A stretch of 64,000 nucleotides of DNA from JABCZZ01 sp964454545 (lineage in GTDB: Bacteria > Pseudomonadota > Alphaproteobacteria > Rickettsiales > JABCZZ01). This document shows positions 50,987 through 59,857 of this stretch, piece after piece. Each line of letters begins with the position of its first letter. The stretch's first letter is position 1. Below the pieces are notes generated by a model, which was not told where the DNA came from, ran no database searches, and saw only the letters and a program-made list of their open reading frames with translations. Location of the stretch: NCBI GenBank assembly GCA_964454545.1, contig CAYVTI010000006.1:1-64000 (forward strand), written 5' to 3'. Position numbers and translations under genes: made by a program.

Positions 50987-52792
50987 ATGACTGATTTATC
51001 GCTAATTAGAAATTTTTCCATCATTGCCCATATCGATCATGGAAAATCGACGCTTGCCGATCGCCTGATCGAGTATTGCGGCGCGCTGGAGGCGCGCGAG
51101 ATGAGCGCGCAGGTGCTTGATTCCATGGATATCGAGAAAGAGCGCGGCATTACTATTAAGGCGCAAACCGTGCGGCTTAATTACAAGGCCGACGACGGCA
51201 AGACCTATATCCTGAACCTGATGGATACGCCGGGGCATGTGGATTTCGCCTATGAGGTGAGCCGCTCGCTTGCCGCCTGCGAGGGATCGCTCCTTGTGGT
51301 GGATGCAAGCCAGGGTGTGGAGGCGCAGACGCTCGCCAACGTCTACCAGGCGCTTGACAATAATCATGAGATTATCCCTGTACTTAACAAAATTGATCTA
51401 CCCGCCGCTGAGCCGGAGCGCGTGAAGCAGCAGATTGAGGACGTCATCGGGCTGGATGCCAGCGACGCTGTGATGATTTCCGCCAAAACCGGCATCGGCA
51501 TCAAGGACGTACTGGAAGCGCTCGTCACCCGCCTTCCCGCCCCTAAAGGCAACAGGGAAAGTGAACTGAAGGCGCTGCTGATTGACAGCTGGTACGATAC
51601 CTATCTCGGCGTGGTCATTCTTGTGCGCGTAGTCGACGGCGTGCTGTCCAAAGGCATGAAGGTGAGGATGATGTCCACGGGCGCAACCCAGCAGGTGGAA
51701 CAGGTCGGCGTATTCACCCCGAAAAAGAGGCAGGTCGATTCGCTTGGCCCCGGCGAGGTCGGCTATATCATTACCGGCATCAAGCAGGTGGCGGACTGTA
51801 AAATCGGCGACACGGTGACCGATGACCGTAAGCCTTGCGCAACCCCGCTGCCCGGTTTTAAACCCAGCGTTCCCGTCGTATTCTGCGGTCTCTATCCCGT
51901 TGACACGTCCGATTTCGAGAATCTCAAGGAGAGCCTTGCCAAGCTGCGCCTGAACGACGCCAGCTTCGAATATGAAATGGAAACGTCATCCGCGCTCGGC
52001 TTTGGTTTCCGCTGCGGGTTCCTTGGTCTCCTGCATCTTGAGATCATCGAGGAACGGCTGGAGCGTGAATTCAACCTCGACCTTATCACTACCGCGCCGA
52101 GCGTGGTCTATAAGATATATAAGACCAATGGCGAGGTGCTGGAACTGCATAACCCCGCCGACATGCCCGACCCTACCTATATTGATCATATGGAGGAGCC
52201 GTGGATAAAGGCGACCATCATGGTGCCGGATGAATTTCTAGGCAACGTGCTGACGCTCTGCACGGAAAAGCGCGGCGTGCAGCTTGATCTCACCTATGTC
52301 GGCAACCGGGCGATGGCGGTCTACCGCCTGCCGCTCAACGAAGTGGTATTTGATTTCTACGACCGGCTGAAATCCTGTTCGCGCGGTTATGCAAGTTTTG
52401 ATTATTATCTCGACGATTATTCGGAAAGCGATCTGGTGAAGCTCACCATCCTGGTCAATGGCGATCCGGTGGATGCCCTCTCCGTCATCGTGCATAAAAG
52501 CCAGGCCGATTTCCGCGGACGATCGCTCTGCAAACGCCTTAAAGACCTCATCCCGCGGCAAATGTTCCAGATTGCCATTCAGGCGGCGATGGGCGGACGC
52601 ATCATCGCACGCGAGACTGTGAGCGCGATGCGCAAGGACGTAACCGCGAAATGCTACGGCGGCGATATCACGCGCAAGCGCAAGCTGCTTGAAAAGCAAA
52701 AGGAAGGCAAAAAGAAGATGCGTGCCGTAGGCAATGTTGAAATCCCTAAATCCGCATTTATTGCAGCGCTTAAGATGGGGGATGGGGAATAA
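50987..52792 (+). CDS. lepA: Elongation factor 4 (LepA)
   Basis: 601-aa translational GTPase that acts on stalled or back-translocated ribosomes. G1 AHIDHGKSTLADRL, G2 ERGITIKAQTV, G3 DTPGHVDFAYEVSR, G4 NKIDLP, then domains II, III, V and the LepA-specific C-terminus (KDVTAKCYGGDITRKRKLLE, KQKEGKKKMRAVG). Length is standard. Confidence 0.98.
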   Translation: MTDLSLIRNFSIIAHIDHGKSTLADRLIEYCGALEAREMSAQVLDSMDIEKERGITIKAQTVRLNYKADDGKTYILNLMDTPGHVDFAYEVSRSLAACEGSLLVVDASQGVEAQTLANVYQALDNNHEIIPVLNKIDLPAAEPERVKQQIEDVIGLDASDAVMISAKTGIGIKDVLEALVTRLPAPKGNRESELKALLIDSWYDTYLGVVILVRVVDGVLSKGMKVRMMSTGATQQVEQVGVFTPKKRQVDSLGPGEVGYIITGIKQVADCKIGDTVTDDRKPCATPLPGFKPSVPVVFCGLYPVDTSDFENLKESLAKLRLNDASFEYEMETSSALGFGFRCGFLGLLHLEIIEERLEREFNLDLITTAPSVVYKIYKTNGEVLELHNPADMPDPTYIDHMEEPWIKATIMVPDEFLGNVLTLCTEKRGVQLDLTYVGNRAMAVYRLPLNEVVFDFYDRLKSCSRGYASFDYYLDDYSESDLVKLTILVNGDPVDALSVIVHKSQADFRGRSLCKRLKDLIPRQMFQIAIQAAMGGRIIARETVSAMRKDVTAKCYGGDITRKRKLLEKQKEGKKKMRAVGNVEIPKSAFIAALKMGDGE

Positions 52793-52933
52793 GGAGGGTG
52801 TTAGGGATCTAAACTAGGTTCGACAGAACCACACTCATTTCTCATTCCCTTCTCCCTGCCCTTAGAACCTGTTGAAATCTTCTCGGTTTTATGACAAAAT
52901 CATGCTTGGTTAACTTAAGAAAATAGAAAATAA

Positions 52934-53497
52934 ATGTCGGTATTACCTGTAATCATAGCACCCGATCCCATACTGAAACAGAAATCCGCTCCCGTGGAAG
53001 CGGTGGATGACGCCGTGCGCGCAACGCTTGATGATATGCTCGATACCATGTACCAGCAGGGCGGCATTGGCCTCGCAGGGGTGCAGGTAGGCATTCTCAA
53101 GAAGCTTATTGTGGTGGACGTCAATTGGCGTGAGGAAGAATCGGAAACGCGCAAGCCACTCAAACTTATCAATGCCGAAATCATCTGGGATTCAGAAGAG
53201 GAAAACTCGTATAACGAAGGCTGCCTGTCCTTCCCCGACCAGTATTCGGAAGTCGTGCGCCCTAAGGAAATCACGGTTTCTTATCTTGATGAGCATGGCA
53301 ACCCGCAGGAAATCCAGACCGGCGGGCTGCTCGCCACCTGCATCCAGCATGAAATTGATCATACCAATGGCATTACATTTGTAGATCATATCTCACGCCT
53401 GAAACGCGACATGATACTGAAGAGACTGGAAAAAGCCAAGAAGAACGGCGTATTCGATCACCATCACCACGAACATGACGAATTCTGCAACCATTAA
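52934..53497 (+). CDS. def: Peptide deformylase
   Basis: 187 aa. Removes the formyl group from nascent Met with a metal bound by Cys and two His. Motif II is EGCLSFPDQ, motif III HEIDH. Motif I is GIGLAGVQVG, with Gly where the family nearly always has Ala (G-x-G-x-A-A-x-Q). The tail is His/Asp/Glu-rich (HHHHEHDEFCNH). Usually def is paired with fmt; here ftsB follows. Confidence 0.94.
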   Translation: MSVLPVIIAPDPILKQKSAPVEAVDDAVRATLDDMLDTMYQQGGIGLAGVQVGILKKLIVVDVNWREEESETRKPLKLINAEIIWDSEEENSYNEGCLSFPDQYSEVVRPKEITVSYLDEHGNPQEIQTGGLLATCIQHEIDHTNGITFVDHISRLKRDMILKRLEKAKKNGVFDHHHHEHDEFCNH

Positions 53498-53502
53498 AAG
53501 AT

Positions 53503-53829
53503 ATGAAGACAGGCACTCTCAAGATTACGCATAAGTTGCCGAAAAAGCTGATTGAGCCGTTGCTGGTGGCGTTCGGTTTCTTTTACATTGTATTTCATGT
53601 CCTAAGCGGGGAGCATGGCGTTTATGCCCTGCTCAAGGAGGAGCGCAGGCTTGAAATACTGAAGGCGGAACTCAACCAGGTTTCCGGGGAGCGCAAGGAA
53701 CTGGAGCACCGGGTGCATTTGATGAGTTCCGGCTCTCTCGATCCGGACATGCTCGATGAGCAAGCGCGTAAAATCCTTGACGACGCGCAGGAAAATGAAG
53801 TGGTGATACCGCTTAATAAAAACAGGTAA
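53503..53829 (+). CDS. ftsB: FtsB/DivIC-like septum formation initiator
   Basis: 108 aa: N-terminal membrane helix (about 19-37) followed by a coiled coil (LLKEERRLEILKAELNQVSGE, shown here as KEERRLEILKAELNQVSG) and the short conserved DPDMLDEQARKIL end that follows the coil in FtsB. It would pair with FtsL of the dcw cluster. It follows def by 5 bases. Confidence 0.85.
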   Translation: MKTGTLKITHKLPKKLIEPLLVAFGFFYIVFHVLSGEHGVYALLKEERRLEILKAELNQVSGERKELEHRVHLMSSGSLDPDMLDEQARKILDDAQENEVVIPLNKNR

Positions 53830-53847
53830 TAACAAAGCCGAAATTGC

Positions 53848-53875
53848 TTGACCTATAGGCAAATACCCCTATGTT
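53848..53875 (+). promoter_or_regulatory. Promoter candidate of metK
   Basis: TTGACC (53848-53853), 16-base spacer, TATGTT (53870-53875). Transcription would start near 53882, just before the SAM-II-like element. Confidence 0.55.
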
Positions 53876-53885
53876 GCATAGGTCA

Positions 53886-53943
53886 TTTGTGGGGATTTGG
53901 TTCACTTGCCGCCACGGGGTTAAGCCCCAATAGGTCTAAGTGC
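53886..53943 (+). promoter_or_regulatory. SAM-II-like riboswitch candidate of metK
   Basis: GTGG (53889-53892) pairs with CCAC (53912-53915); between them are GATTTGG and CACTTGC, and after them GTTAA and TCTAAG, the SAM-II order. CACTT in the loop (53903-53907) can pair with AAGTG (53938-53942) as a pseudoknot. It differs from the two clear examples by a GGGG-ttaag-CCCC hairpin in the 3' connector. No terminator follows, so control would be on translation. Confidence 0.5.
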
Positions 53944-53996
53944 TGGCTTGAAGGCCGCGCCGTTCCCCCTATACGTTAAACTTATATGGAGAAGGC

Positions 53997-55196
53997 ATGT
54001 CACAATTCAATACCGCCGGACGCAAGCATTACCTGTTCACCAGCGAATCCGTTTCCGAAGGCCACCCCGATAAAGTCTGCGATCAGATTTCGGATGCCAT
54101 TGTCGACGCCTATCTCCAAGTAAATCCGGAAGCGCGCTGCGCGGTGGAAACACTTGCCACCACCAACCGCGTGGTCATCGCGGGCGAAGTGCGCGGCGCC
54201 GACAGCATCAGCTACGACATGGTAGGGAAAATCGCGCGCGATCAAATTAAGCGCATCGGCTATATGCAGGACGGCTTCCACTGGGAAGATGCCAACATAG
54301 AAGTGCTGCTGCACCGCCAGTCAACGGATATCGCGATGGGCGTGGATGCGAAAGACGATAAGGATGAAGGCGCGGGCGATCAAGGAATCATGTTCGGGTT
54401 TGCCTGCAACGAAACCCCGGAACTTATGCCAGCACCTATCTGCCACGCGAACAAGATCCTGCGCCTGATGGCTGAAGCCCGCCACGCGGGGAAAGAAAAA
54501 CACCTGCGCCCGGATGCCAAAAGCCAGGTAACGCTTATCTATGAAAACGGTAAACCGGTACGCGCCGCCTCGGTGGTGGTTTCCACCCAGCATTCCGCGG
54601 AAGTGTCCCAGAAAGACGTGCGTGAAATCGTGCGTCCCTATGTATTGCAGGCATTGCCTGAAAGCTGGATGTGCGCCGAGAAAGATTTTTATGTCAATCC
54701 GACCGGTCAGTTTGTCATCGGGGGACCCGACGGCGATGCGGGGCTGACCGGGCGCAAGATTATAGTAGACACTTACGGCGGCGCGGCTCCGCATGGCGGC
54801 GGCGCGTTTTCCGGCAAGGATCCGACCAAGGTAGATCGCTCCGCAGCCTATGCGGCGCGCTACCTTGCAAAGAACGTGGTCGCAGCCGGGTTCGCCGAAC
54901 GTTGCACCATCCAGCTTTCCTACGCGATTGGCGTGTCCAAGCCCATTTCCTTCTATGTGAACACGGTCGGCGGCAAGGTGGACGAGGAGAAACTGGAAAA
55001 AGTCCTGCAGGGATTGATAGATCTGTCACCGCGTGGAATCCGCAAGCATCTGAACCTTAACCGTCCCATCTACACGCGCACGGCAGCCTATGGGCATTTC
55101 GGCCGCACACCGGAAGCCGATGGCGGATTTTCCTGGGAAAAGCTGGATCTGGTGGATGCGCTCAAGCGGGAGTTTAAGGACGCCGCAGCAGCATAA
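53997..55196 (+). CDS. metK: S-adenosylmethionine synthetase MetK
   Basis: 399 aa. Makes SAM from methionine and ATP. Signatures: FTSESVSEGHPDKVCDQISD, GAGDQGIMFGFACNETPE, GGPDGDAGLTGRKIIVDTYGG and GGGAFSGKDPTKVDRS. An extra insertion GKEKHLRPDAKSQV is within family limits. Product of this gene is the ligand of the SAM-II switches upstream of cysG and metY. Confidence 0.97.
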   Translation: MSQFNTAGRKHYLFTSESVSEGHPDKVCDQISDAIVDAYLQVNPEARCAVETLATTNRVVIAGEVRGADSISYDMVGKIARDQIKRIGYMQDGFHWEDANIEVLLHRQSTDIAMGVDAKDDKDEGAGDQGIMFGFACNETPELMPAPICHANKILRLMAEARHAGKEKHLRPDAKSQVTLIYENGKPVRAASVVVSTQHSAEVSQKDVREIVRPYVLQALPESWMCAEKDFYVNPTGQFVIGGPDGDAGLTGRKIIVDTYGGAAPHGGGAFSGKDPTKVDRSAAYAARYLAKNVVAAGFAERCTIQLSYAIGVSKPISFYVNTVGGKVDEEKLEKVLQGLIDLSPRGIRKHLNLNRPIYTRTAAYGHFGRTPEADGGFSWEKLDLVDALKREFKDAAAA

Positions 55197-55320
55197 TATG
55201 TAAAAGCGCGCCCACGCTTGAGATAAACCCTCTGGATAACCTGCCATTCTTTCTCTTGGCGGTATTTTCTGGGTACTTCCTACAGGTATATATCTGGACG
55301 CAACTGCTCATAAAATAGGT

Positions 55321-55551
55321 TTGCTACCTAATGAAAAATGCGGGCTTGCGAAACAATGGCATGCTGGCGAGTGGGGATTATGCAGCGTTCTTCTGGGACC
55401 CATAGCACTGATTATTTACCTGACCATGCGTAAGCGTTTAATTGCCCATGCAAAACAATATCCTGCGTTTGTAAGCGTGCCGCAAAGAATAGCGGTAGCA
55501 CTTTTATTGTTGTTAGTTAGTATCCCCTATCTTACTATGTACCATGGTTAG
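55321..55551 (+). CDS. Small membrane protein, possibly 5'-truncated
   Basis: 76 aa from a TTG at 55321. Two membrane helices (about 17-35 and 56-74), with WHAGEWGLCSVLLGPIALII. The frame stays open upstream to 55240 and would add a hydrophobic stretch SLGGIFWVLPTGIYL, but contains no ATG or GTG, so either the start is non-standard or the gene has lost its beginning. No family recognised. Confidence 0.35.
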   Translation: MLPNEKCGLAKQWHAGEWGLCSVLLGPIALIIYLTMRKRLIAHAKQYPAFVSVPQRIAVALLLLLVSIPYLTMYHG

Positions 55552-55583
55552 CAAAGATAGTGTGGTTGAAGTCAAAATTTAAA

Positions 55584-56297
55584 ATGCATGCGATAATTCT
55601 AGCAGGAGGATTTGGAACAAGGCTGCGTTCGGTAGTCGCCGATGTGCCGAAGCCGCTTGCACCTATTGGAGACAAGCCATTCCTTGCATGGATGATTGAT
55701 TATATCGCACAGCGCGGCGTTACAAGCGTTACGCTGAGCGTGCATCATGACTGGCAGAAAATCCGTGATTATTTCGATCGTCATCCCGCATCGTTGCCTC
55801 TTGATTATGCGGTTGAACAAGCGCCCCTCGGCACGGGCGGCGCCATCGCCTATGCGCTTGCAGAACATCCGGAAAAAAATCCGGTCATCGTGCTGAACGG
55901 CGACAGTTTCATACCCGTGGATTACCGCGCATTATACTGGCAACATCAAAATAATAAGACTGATTTGACTATAGCGCTGCGCAAAGTTCCCGATACGGGA
56001 CGCTATGGCAAAGTAATTGAGAAGAATGGGATTATTACCTCGTTCGCCGCAGGCGAAGAGGGTAAATCAGGACTCATCAATGCCGGCATTTATGTCCTGC
56101 GGCCGGATTTGTTCGCCAAGAATTCCATGCCGCAGGTTTTTTCATTCGAGCGGGATTTCCTGCCACAGCACCTTGCAAAGCTGAAACCGCGCAGTTTTCT
56201 GGCGGAGGATTATTTCATAGACATAGGTATTCCCGCCGATTACGATCGCGCCTGCAGGGAATTGCCTGAAATTTTTACTAAAAGAAGCCAAGCGTGA
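55584..56297 (+). CDS. HddC-like sugar-phosphate nucleotidyltransferase
   Basis: 237 aa from the ATG at 55584; an upstream GTG adds eight codons that are not part of the family. ILAGGFGTRLRSVVADVPKP is the nucleotide-binding signature; LNGDSFIPVDY gives the metal-binding Asp, and EDYFIDIGIPADY the C-terminal motif. Best match by pattern is D-glycero-D-manno-heptose 1-phosphate guanylyltransferase (HddC); MurU-like enzymes are close relatives. Its TGA overlaps the GTG of the next gene. Confidence 0.75.
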   Translation: MHAIILAGGFGTRLRSVVADVPKPLAPIGDKPFLAWMIDYIAQRGVTSVTLSVHHDWQKIRDYFDRHPASLPLDYAVEQAPLGTGGAIAYALAEHPEKNPVIVLNGDSFIPVDYRALYWQHQNNKTDLTIALRKVPDTGRYGKVIEKNGIITSFAAGEEGKSGLINAGIYVLRPDLFAKNSMPQVFSFERDFLPQHLAKLKPRSFLAEDYFIDIGIPADYDRACRELPEIFTKRSQA

Positions 56298-57220
56298 CCG
56301 AACATACCATTAAAGAAGAAGATAATGACATACGGCTTGACCGCTGGTTTAAGCGCCACCACCCCAACCTGACGCATGGCCTGCTTGAAAAAGCTCTCCG
56401 CAAGGGAGATATAAGGGTGGACGGCAAAAAGATGAAAGCCTCGGACAGGATAATGGCCGGACAAGTTATAAAACTGAGGATTCAGATGCCGGATGCCGGG
56501 GAAAAGCTGAAACCTGACATCCGGAAGCTGACACCTGAAGATGCGCGCATGCTTCAGGAAGCAGTGCTTTATAAGGATACGAACGTCATTGTCATCAACA
56601 AACCACCGGGACTTGCCGTGCAGGGCGGAAGCAAAATCACCCGAAGCGTAGACAGTATGCTGGATGCGCTGCGTTTTGATTCGAAAGAGCGCCCGAAGCT
56701 TGTACACCGCCTTGATCGTGACACCAGCGGAGTGTTGGTGCTTGCGCGCTCGGCGCAATCCGCAACCCGTCTCATGCATGCCTTTTCCAAGAAGGAGGCC
56801 GAAAAAATATACTGGGCGCTAATTAAAGGCGTGCCGGAAATTCCGCAAGGAAAGATTGATCTGCCGCTTTCCAAGCAGGAGGAAGGAGACATCGAAAAAG
56901 TCAGTGTGGATGAAGAGGATGGAAAACGCGCAATAACCTACTACAGAGTAATAGAACGGCTTGGGAAAACACTGGCATGGGTAGAATTGATCCCGGTAAC
57001 CGGGCGCACGCATCAATTACGAGTTCATATGGCAGCCATCGGCCATCCGATTCTGGGAGACGGAAAATATGGCGCACGCGATGCGTTCATAGACGGCATG
57101 GAGCTATCTCGCAAATTGCATCTGCATGCGCGCCGTATCGCCATCCCCGGCATAATTGACATTACCGCCCCTCTGCCAAAACACATGCAAAGCAGTTGGA
57201 CGGAACTGGGGCTCGATTAA
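56294..57220 (+). CDS. RluC/RluD-type pseudouridine synthase
   Basis: 308 aa from a GTG start. N-terminal S4 domain (about 10-60, DIRLDRWFKRHHPN with IRVDGKKMKASD), then the RluA-family catalytic domain with HRLDRDTSGVLVLARS (catalytic Asp) and TGRTHQLRVHMAAIGHPILGD. It modifies 23S rRNA; which uridine cannot be told. Four-base overlap with the preceding gene. Confidence 0.93.
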   Translation: MTEHTIKEEDNDIRLDRWFKRHHPNLTHGLLEKALRKGDIRVDGKKMKASDRIMAGQVIKLRIQMPDAGEKLKPDIRKLTPEDARMLQEAVLYKDTNVIVINKPPGLAVQGGSKITRSVDSMLDALRFDSKERPKLVHRLDRDTSGVLVLARSAQSATRLMHAFSKKEAEKIYWALIKGVPEIPQGKIDLPLSKQEEGDIEKVSVDEEDGKRAITYYRVIERLGKTLAWVELIPVTGRTHQLRVHMAAIGHPILGDGKYGARDAFIDGMELSRKLHLHARRIAIPGIIDITAPLPKHMQSSWTELGLD

Positions 57221-57439
57221 TTAATAAACGGATAATTCCCTCATGCCATTGGCTCCAGACATCACTCTGACCGTGCATTAACGCAATATTTATATTGTTT
57301 AGCATAGATATTATTCTCATAATAATATTGATTTTTTAGCAACTTAAGTGGAAAATGTTTGAATATAAAGGTAAAACTTCTACAATTAAAAAAATTGTCT
57401 GGCATAAAATGTGCCAGAACGATTTAAACAGGGAGTTTT

Positions 57440-57904
57440 ATGCATTCGGAGAATCATTCGGCTAAAGGCAGCAAGCCTGATTACGAGAAGCGCATAGTGC
57501 GTGCGCTCAGGCAACTGATGCAGAAACTGGATGCGCACTCAAGGCAGTTGTTCAACAACCAGGACGTTACCATACCGCAGGTCATGTGCCTCGATGAGTT
57601 GCACGAAAATGGCGCGCTGACCGTCACGGCACTTGCAAACGCCATTCACTTAAGCCCCAGTACTACCGTTGGAATCATAGACCGGCTGGAGAAGAAAAAG
57701 CTGGTTTTGCGTACCCGCGATAAGGTGGACCGCCGATCCGTATTTGTGGAAATAACGGAAAAAGGCCGGGAATTCATTACGACCACTCCCCATATGCAAC
57801 AAAACGGTATACATGACAATATCCGATCTCTGTCCGAACATGAACAGGTTCAGATTGCCAACGCGCTGGATACACTGATCCAGATAATGTGCAAGCAGGT
57901 CTGA
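57440..57904 (+). CDS. MarR-family transcriptional regulator
   Basis: 154 aa. Winged helix at about 45-110: TIPQVMCLDELHENGALTV, ANAIHLSPSTTVGIIDRLEKK and LVLRTRDKVDRRSVFVEIT, with the DxR wing motif. AGGGAG precedes the ATG. The 200-base AT-rich region upstream probably holds its promoter and operator. Ligand unknown. Confidence 0.92.
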   Translation: MHSENHSAKGSKPDYEKRIVRALRQLMQKLDAHSRQLFNNQDVTIPQVMCLDELHENGALTVTALANAIHLSPSTTVGIIDRLEKKKLVLRTRDKVDRRSVFVEITEKGREFITTTPHMQQNGIHDNIRSLSEHEQVQIANALDTLIQIMCKQV

Positions 57905-57993
57905 TTTCCAATTTGTTAATTATTGATAATTAATTATTGACCCTAGTGCCATAATATCACAGAATGCACCCGGCAACTTAAGGTGTTAATAAG

Positions 57994-59034
57994 ATGTTCG
58001 AGATAATGAAAATATTGCGTAAAGACGGCCACTACAACACTAACGAAAGAGTGAACCTGGATAATCTCCGCATCGGCTGCACCGTCGGGTTCGGCTTTCT
58101 TCCCCAAAGGAACATAAGCGGTTGCAGAATGAAAGTGAAGACCGCCAATTCCTATATATTCGGCGATGACATCTTCCTGTCTTACGTGCTGGACAATGAA
58201 GACAACGACATCAACATGATCATCACCAGGAACGAAGGCGAAACAGTAGTGTCCCTGTCACAGCGCGTAGAGAAACACATCTATCCCATGCTGTTCCTGT
58301 CCCATCAGCCGGAAAACTGGTTTTCGATGAAAATCGGCGATGCGCTGGAAACCAGCCGTAAGGTCATGGGCATGCAGCAAAGCTGGATCGCTCCGCATTA
58401 TAAGCTTGCCATGCTCGGAGGCGGGACGTTGATCGAAGGGGACCACCGATTGCTGAAAAAGCCCCATTCCACTGAGCACATGCGCCATTTTGACTACGCG
58501 CTGTTCCTCGATGACGGCAATGAACAAGCACTCGAAGCGGAAAAATATGCGGATGGCACGTTGATCGTGTATTCTACCGTCTACCGTCCTGCCATGGACA
58601 TCGGCGAAATTGCAGGCCCTCCTTCCAGCCATATCCAATTGTCGCCTCACAAGGACGAGGAGCCCAAACTGGAATTGTCCGAGAACGCCATAGGCAGTAG
58701 TGATACCCTGCTTCACCCAAAGCTGAATGGCTCTTCCTCACTTCACGAAGAAACTGTCGCTTCCCATGCTGATGACATGCTGGCGATCGATACCAAACTT
58801 GCCGGGAAGATCATCCATGAAGCGCAGAGCAATAACATGTCCATCGCCGATCTTATTCGCAAGGTCATCGATCTGCCGGCCAGCATAACCGATCAGATCA
58901 TGCTTGCTCTCTCGCTCACGGACGAAGAGCGCAAGGAACTGGCGCGCCGCTATAATCTCTCCTCTTCGGATCACGAAGGCGTCAAGAGGCAGATCATAAA
59001 AGAACTGCAGCAATTCGTCGGCAACAAGAATTAA
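57994..59034 (+). CDS. Uncharacterised protein, 346 aa
   Basis: No signal peptide or membrane segment. N-terminal two thirds (about 20-210) look like an alpha/beta domain with FGDDIFLSYVLDNEDNDINM and SHQPENWFSMKIGDALE; residues about 215-270 are a low-complexity linker; the C-terminal part (about 270-346, SIADLIRKVIDLPASITDQ and SLTDEERKELARRYNL) is helical. I recognise no family. Neighbours are marR (90 bases upstream) and fliL (110 bases downstream), which does not fix a role. Confidence 0.7.
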   Translation: MFEIMKILRKDGHYNTNERVNLDNLRIGCTVGFGFLPQRNISGCRMKVKTANSYIFGDDIFLSYVLDNEDNDINMIITRNEGETVVSLSQRVEKHIYPMLFLSHQPENWFSMKIGDALETSRKVMGMQQSWIAPHYKLAMLGGGTLIEGDHRLLKKPHSTEHMRHFDYALFLDDGNEQALEAEKYADGTLIVYSTVYRPAMDIGEIAGPPSSHIQLSPHKDEEPKLELSENAIGSSDTLLHPKLNGSSSLHEETVASHADDMLAIDTKLAGKIIHEAQSNNMSIADLIRKVIDLPASITDQIMLALSLTDEERKELARRYNLSSSDHEGVKRQIIKELQQFVGNKN

Positions 59035-59144
59035 ATAGCTTTCCTATTCCTAAAGATCATTGCATAATTCCCTGCAGTAAGGTAGACGGGATTCTGTGTA
59101 ACGCGTAGCAGTAGTCTTAGGCCTACATTCTGGAACGGGCAGCC

Positions 59145-59837
59145 ATGGCAGATAAAGACGAAGAAAAAGAGAAAGAAAAAAAAGGCGAAACGGGTAAAGA
59201 AAAGCCCGCAGCCGCAGATGCCAAGGAGCCGGATGCAGAAGGCGGCGAAGCGGTTCCTGCCGATGCGGAGTTAGTTGCCGCAAAAAAGAAGAAAAAAAAG
59301 AAAATCATTATCCTAGCGGCAGTAGCCGTTGTGCTGCTTGCAGCTATAGGCGCAGGGGTGTACTTCAGCGGCATCCTGGCGCCGGCAAAAACCGAAACAG
59401 CCGCCAAAAAAGGGAAAAAGAAAAAGGGCAGCGAAGAAGGGGGGCGCGGCACTACCGGTTCAAGCGTAAAATCCATAAAGCAGAATCTTAACGAGTGGGT
59501 CCCTGGGCCGGTGCCAGGCCACGAGAACGACGACGTGCAGTACTACAACCTACCGGAATTCCTTGTAAACCTGAATACCGGCGGCAAGCAGACCAGCTTT
59601 ATAAAAATGAAGGTGACGCTTGAGGCTCCGACGGAAGGGGATCTGGACGCCATCGACAGCCGCATGCCGCGCATTACCGACAGCTTCAATACCTATCTGC
59701 GGGAATTGCGCACGGGCGATGTTGCAGGCTCGGCAGGACTATACCGCCTGCGCGAAGAATTGCTGCTGCGCGTGAACAAAACGGTTTACCCCAACAAGGT
59801 GAATGATGTCCTGTTCAGGGAAATCATTATCCAGTAA
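59145..59837 (+). CDS. fliL: Flagellar basal-body protein FliL
   Basis: 230 aa. A highly charged Lys/Glu/Ala N-terminus (about 1-50) precedes one membrane helix (about 55-78); the periplasmic FliL domain begins near 120 with YYNLPEFLVNLNTGG and ends LLLRVNKTVYPNKVNDVLFREIIIQ. FliL links stator and basal body. No other flagellar genes are in the window, so fliL is detached from its usual fliM/fliF neighbourhood. The charged cytoplasmic extension is longer than usual. Confidence 0.9.
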   Translation: MADKDEEKEKEKKGETGKEKPAAADAKEPDAEGGEAVPADAELVAAKKKKKKKIIILAAVAVVLLAAIGAGVYFSGILAPAKTETAAKKGKKKKGSEEGGRGTTGSSVKSIKQNLNEWVPGPVPGHENDDVQYYNLPEFLVNLNTGGKQTSFIKMKVTLEAPTEGDLDAIDSRMPRITDSFNTYLRELRTGDVAGSAGLYRLREELLLRVNKTVYPNKVNDVLFREIIIQ

Positions 59838-59857
59838 CTCCCGCGCGTGTAACTCCT

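Noticed and set aside
53886..53990. SAM/SAH or SAM-V riboswitch before metK
   Set aside because: The conserved core strings of those classes are not visible; SAM-II order fits better, though not fully.
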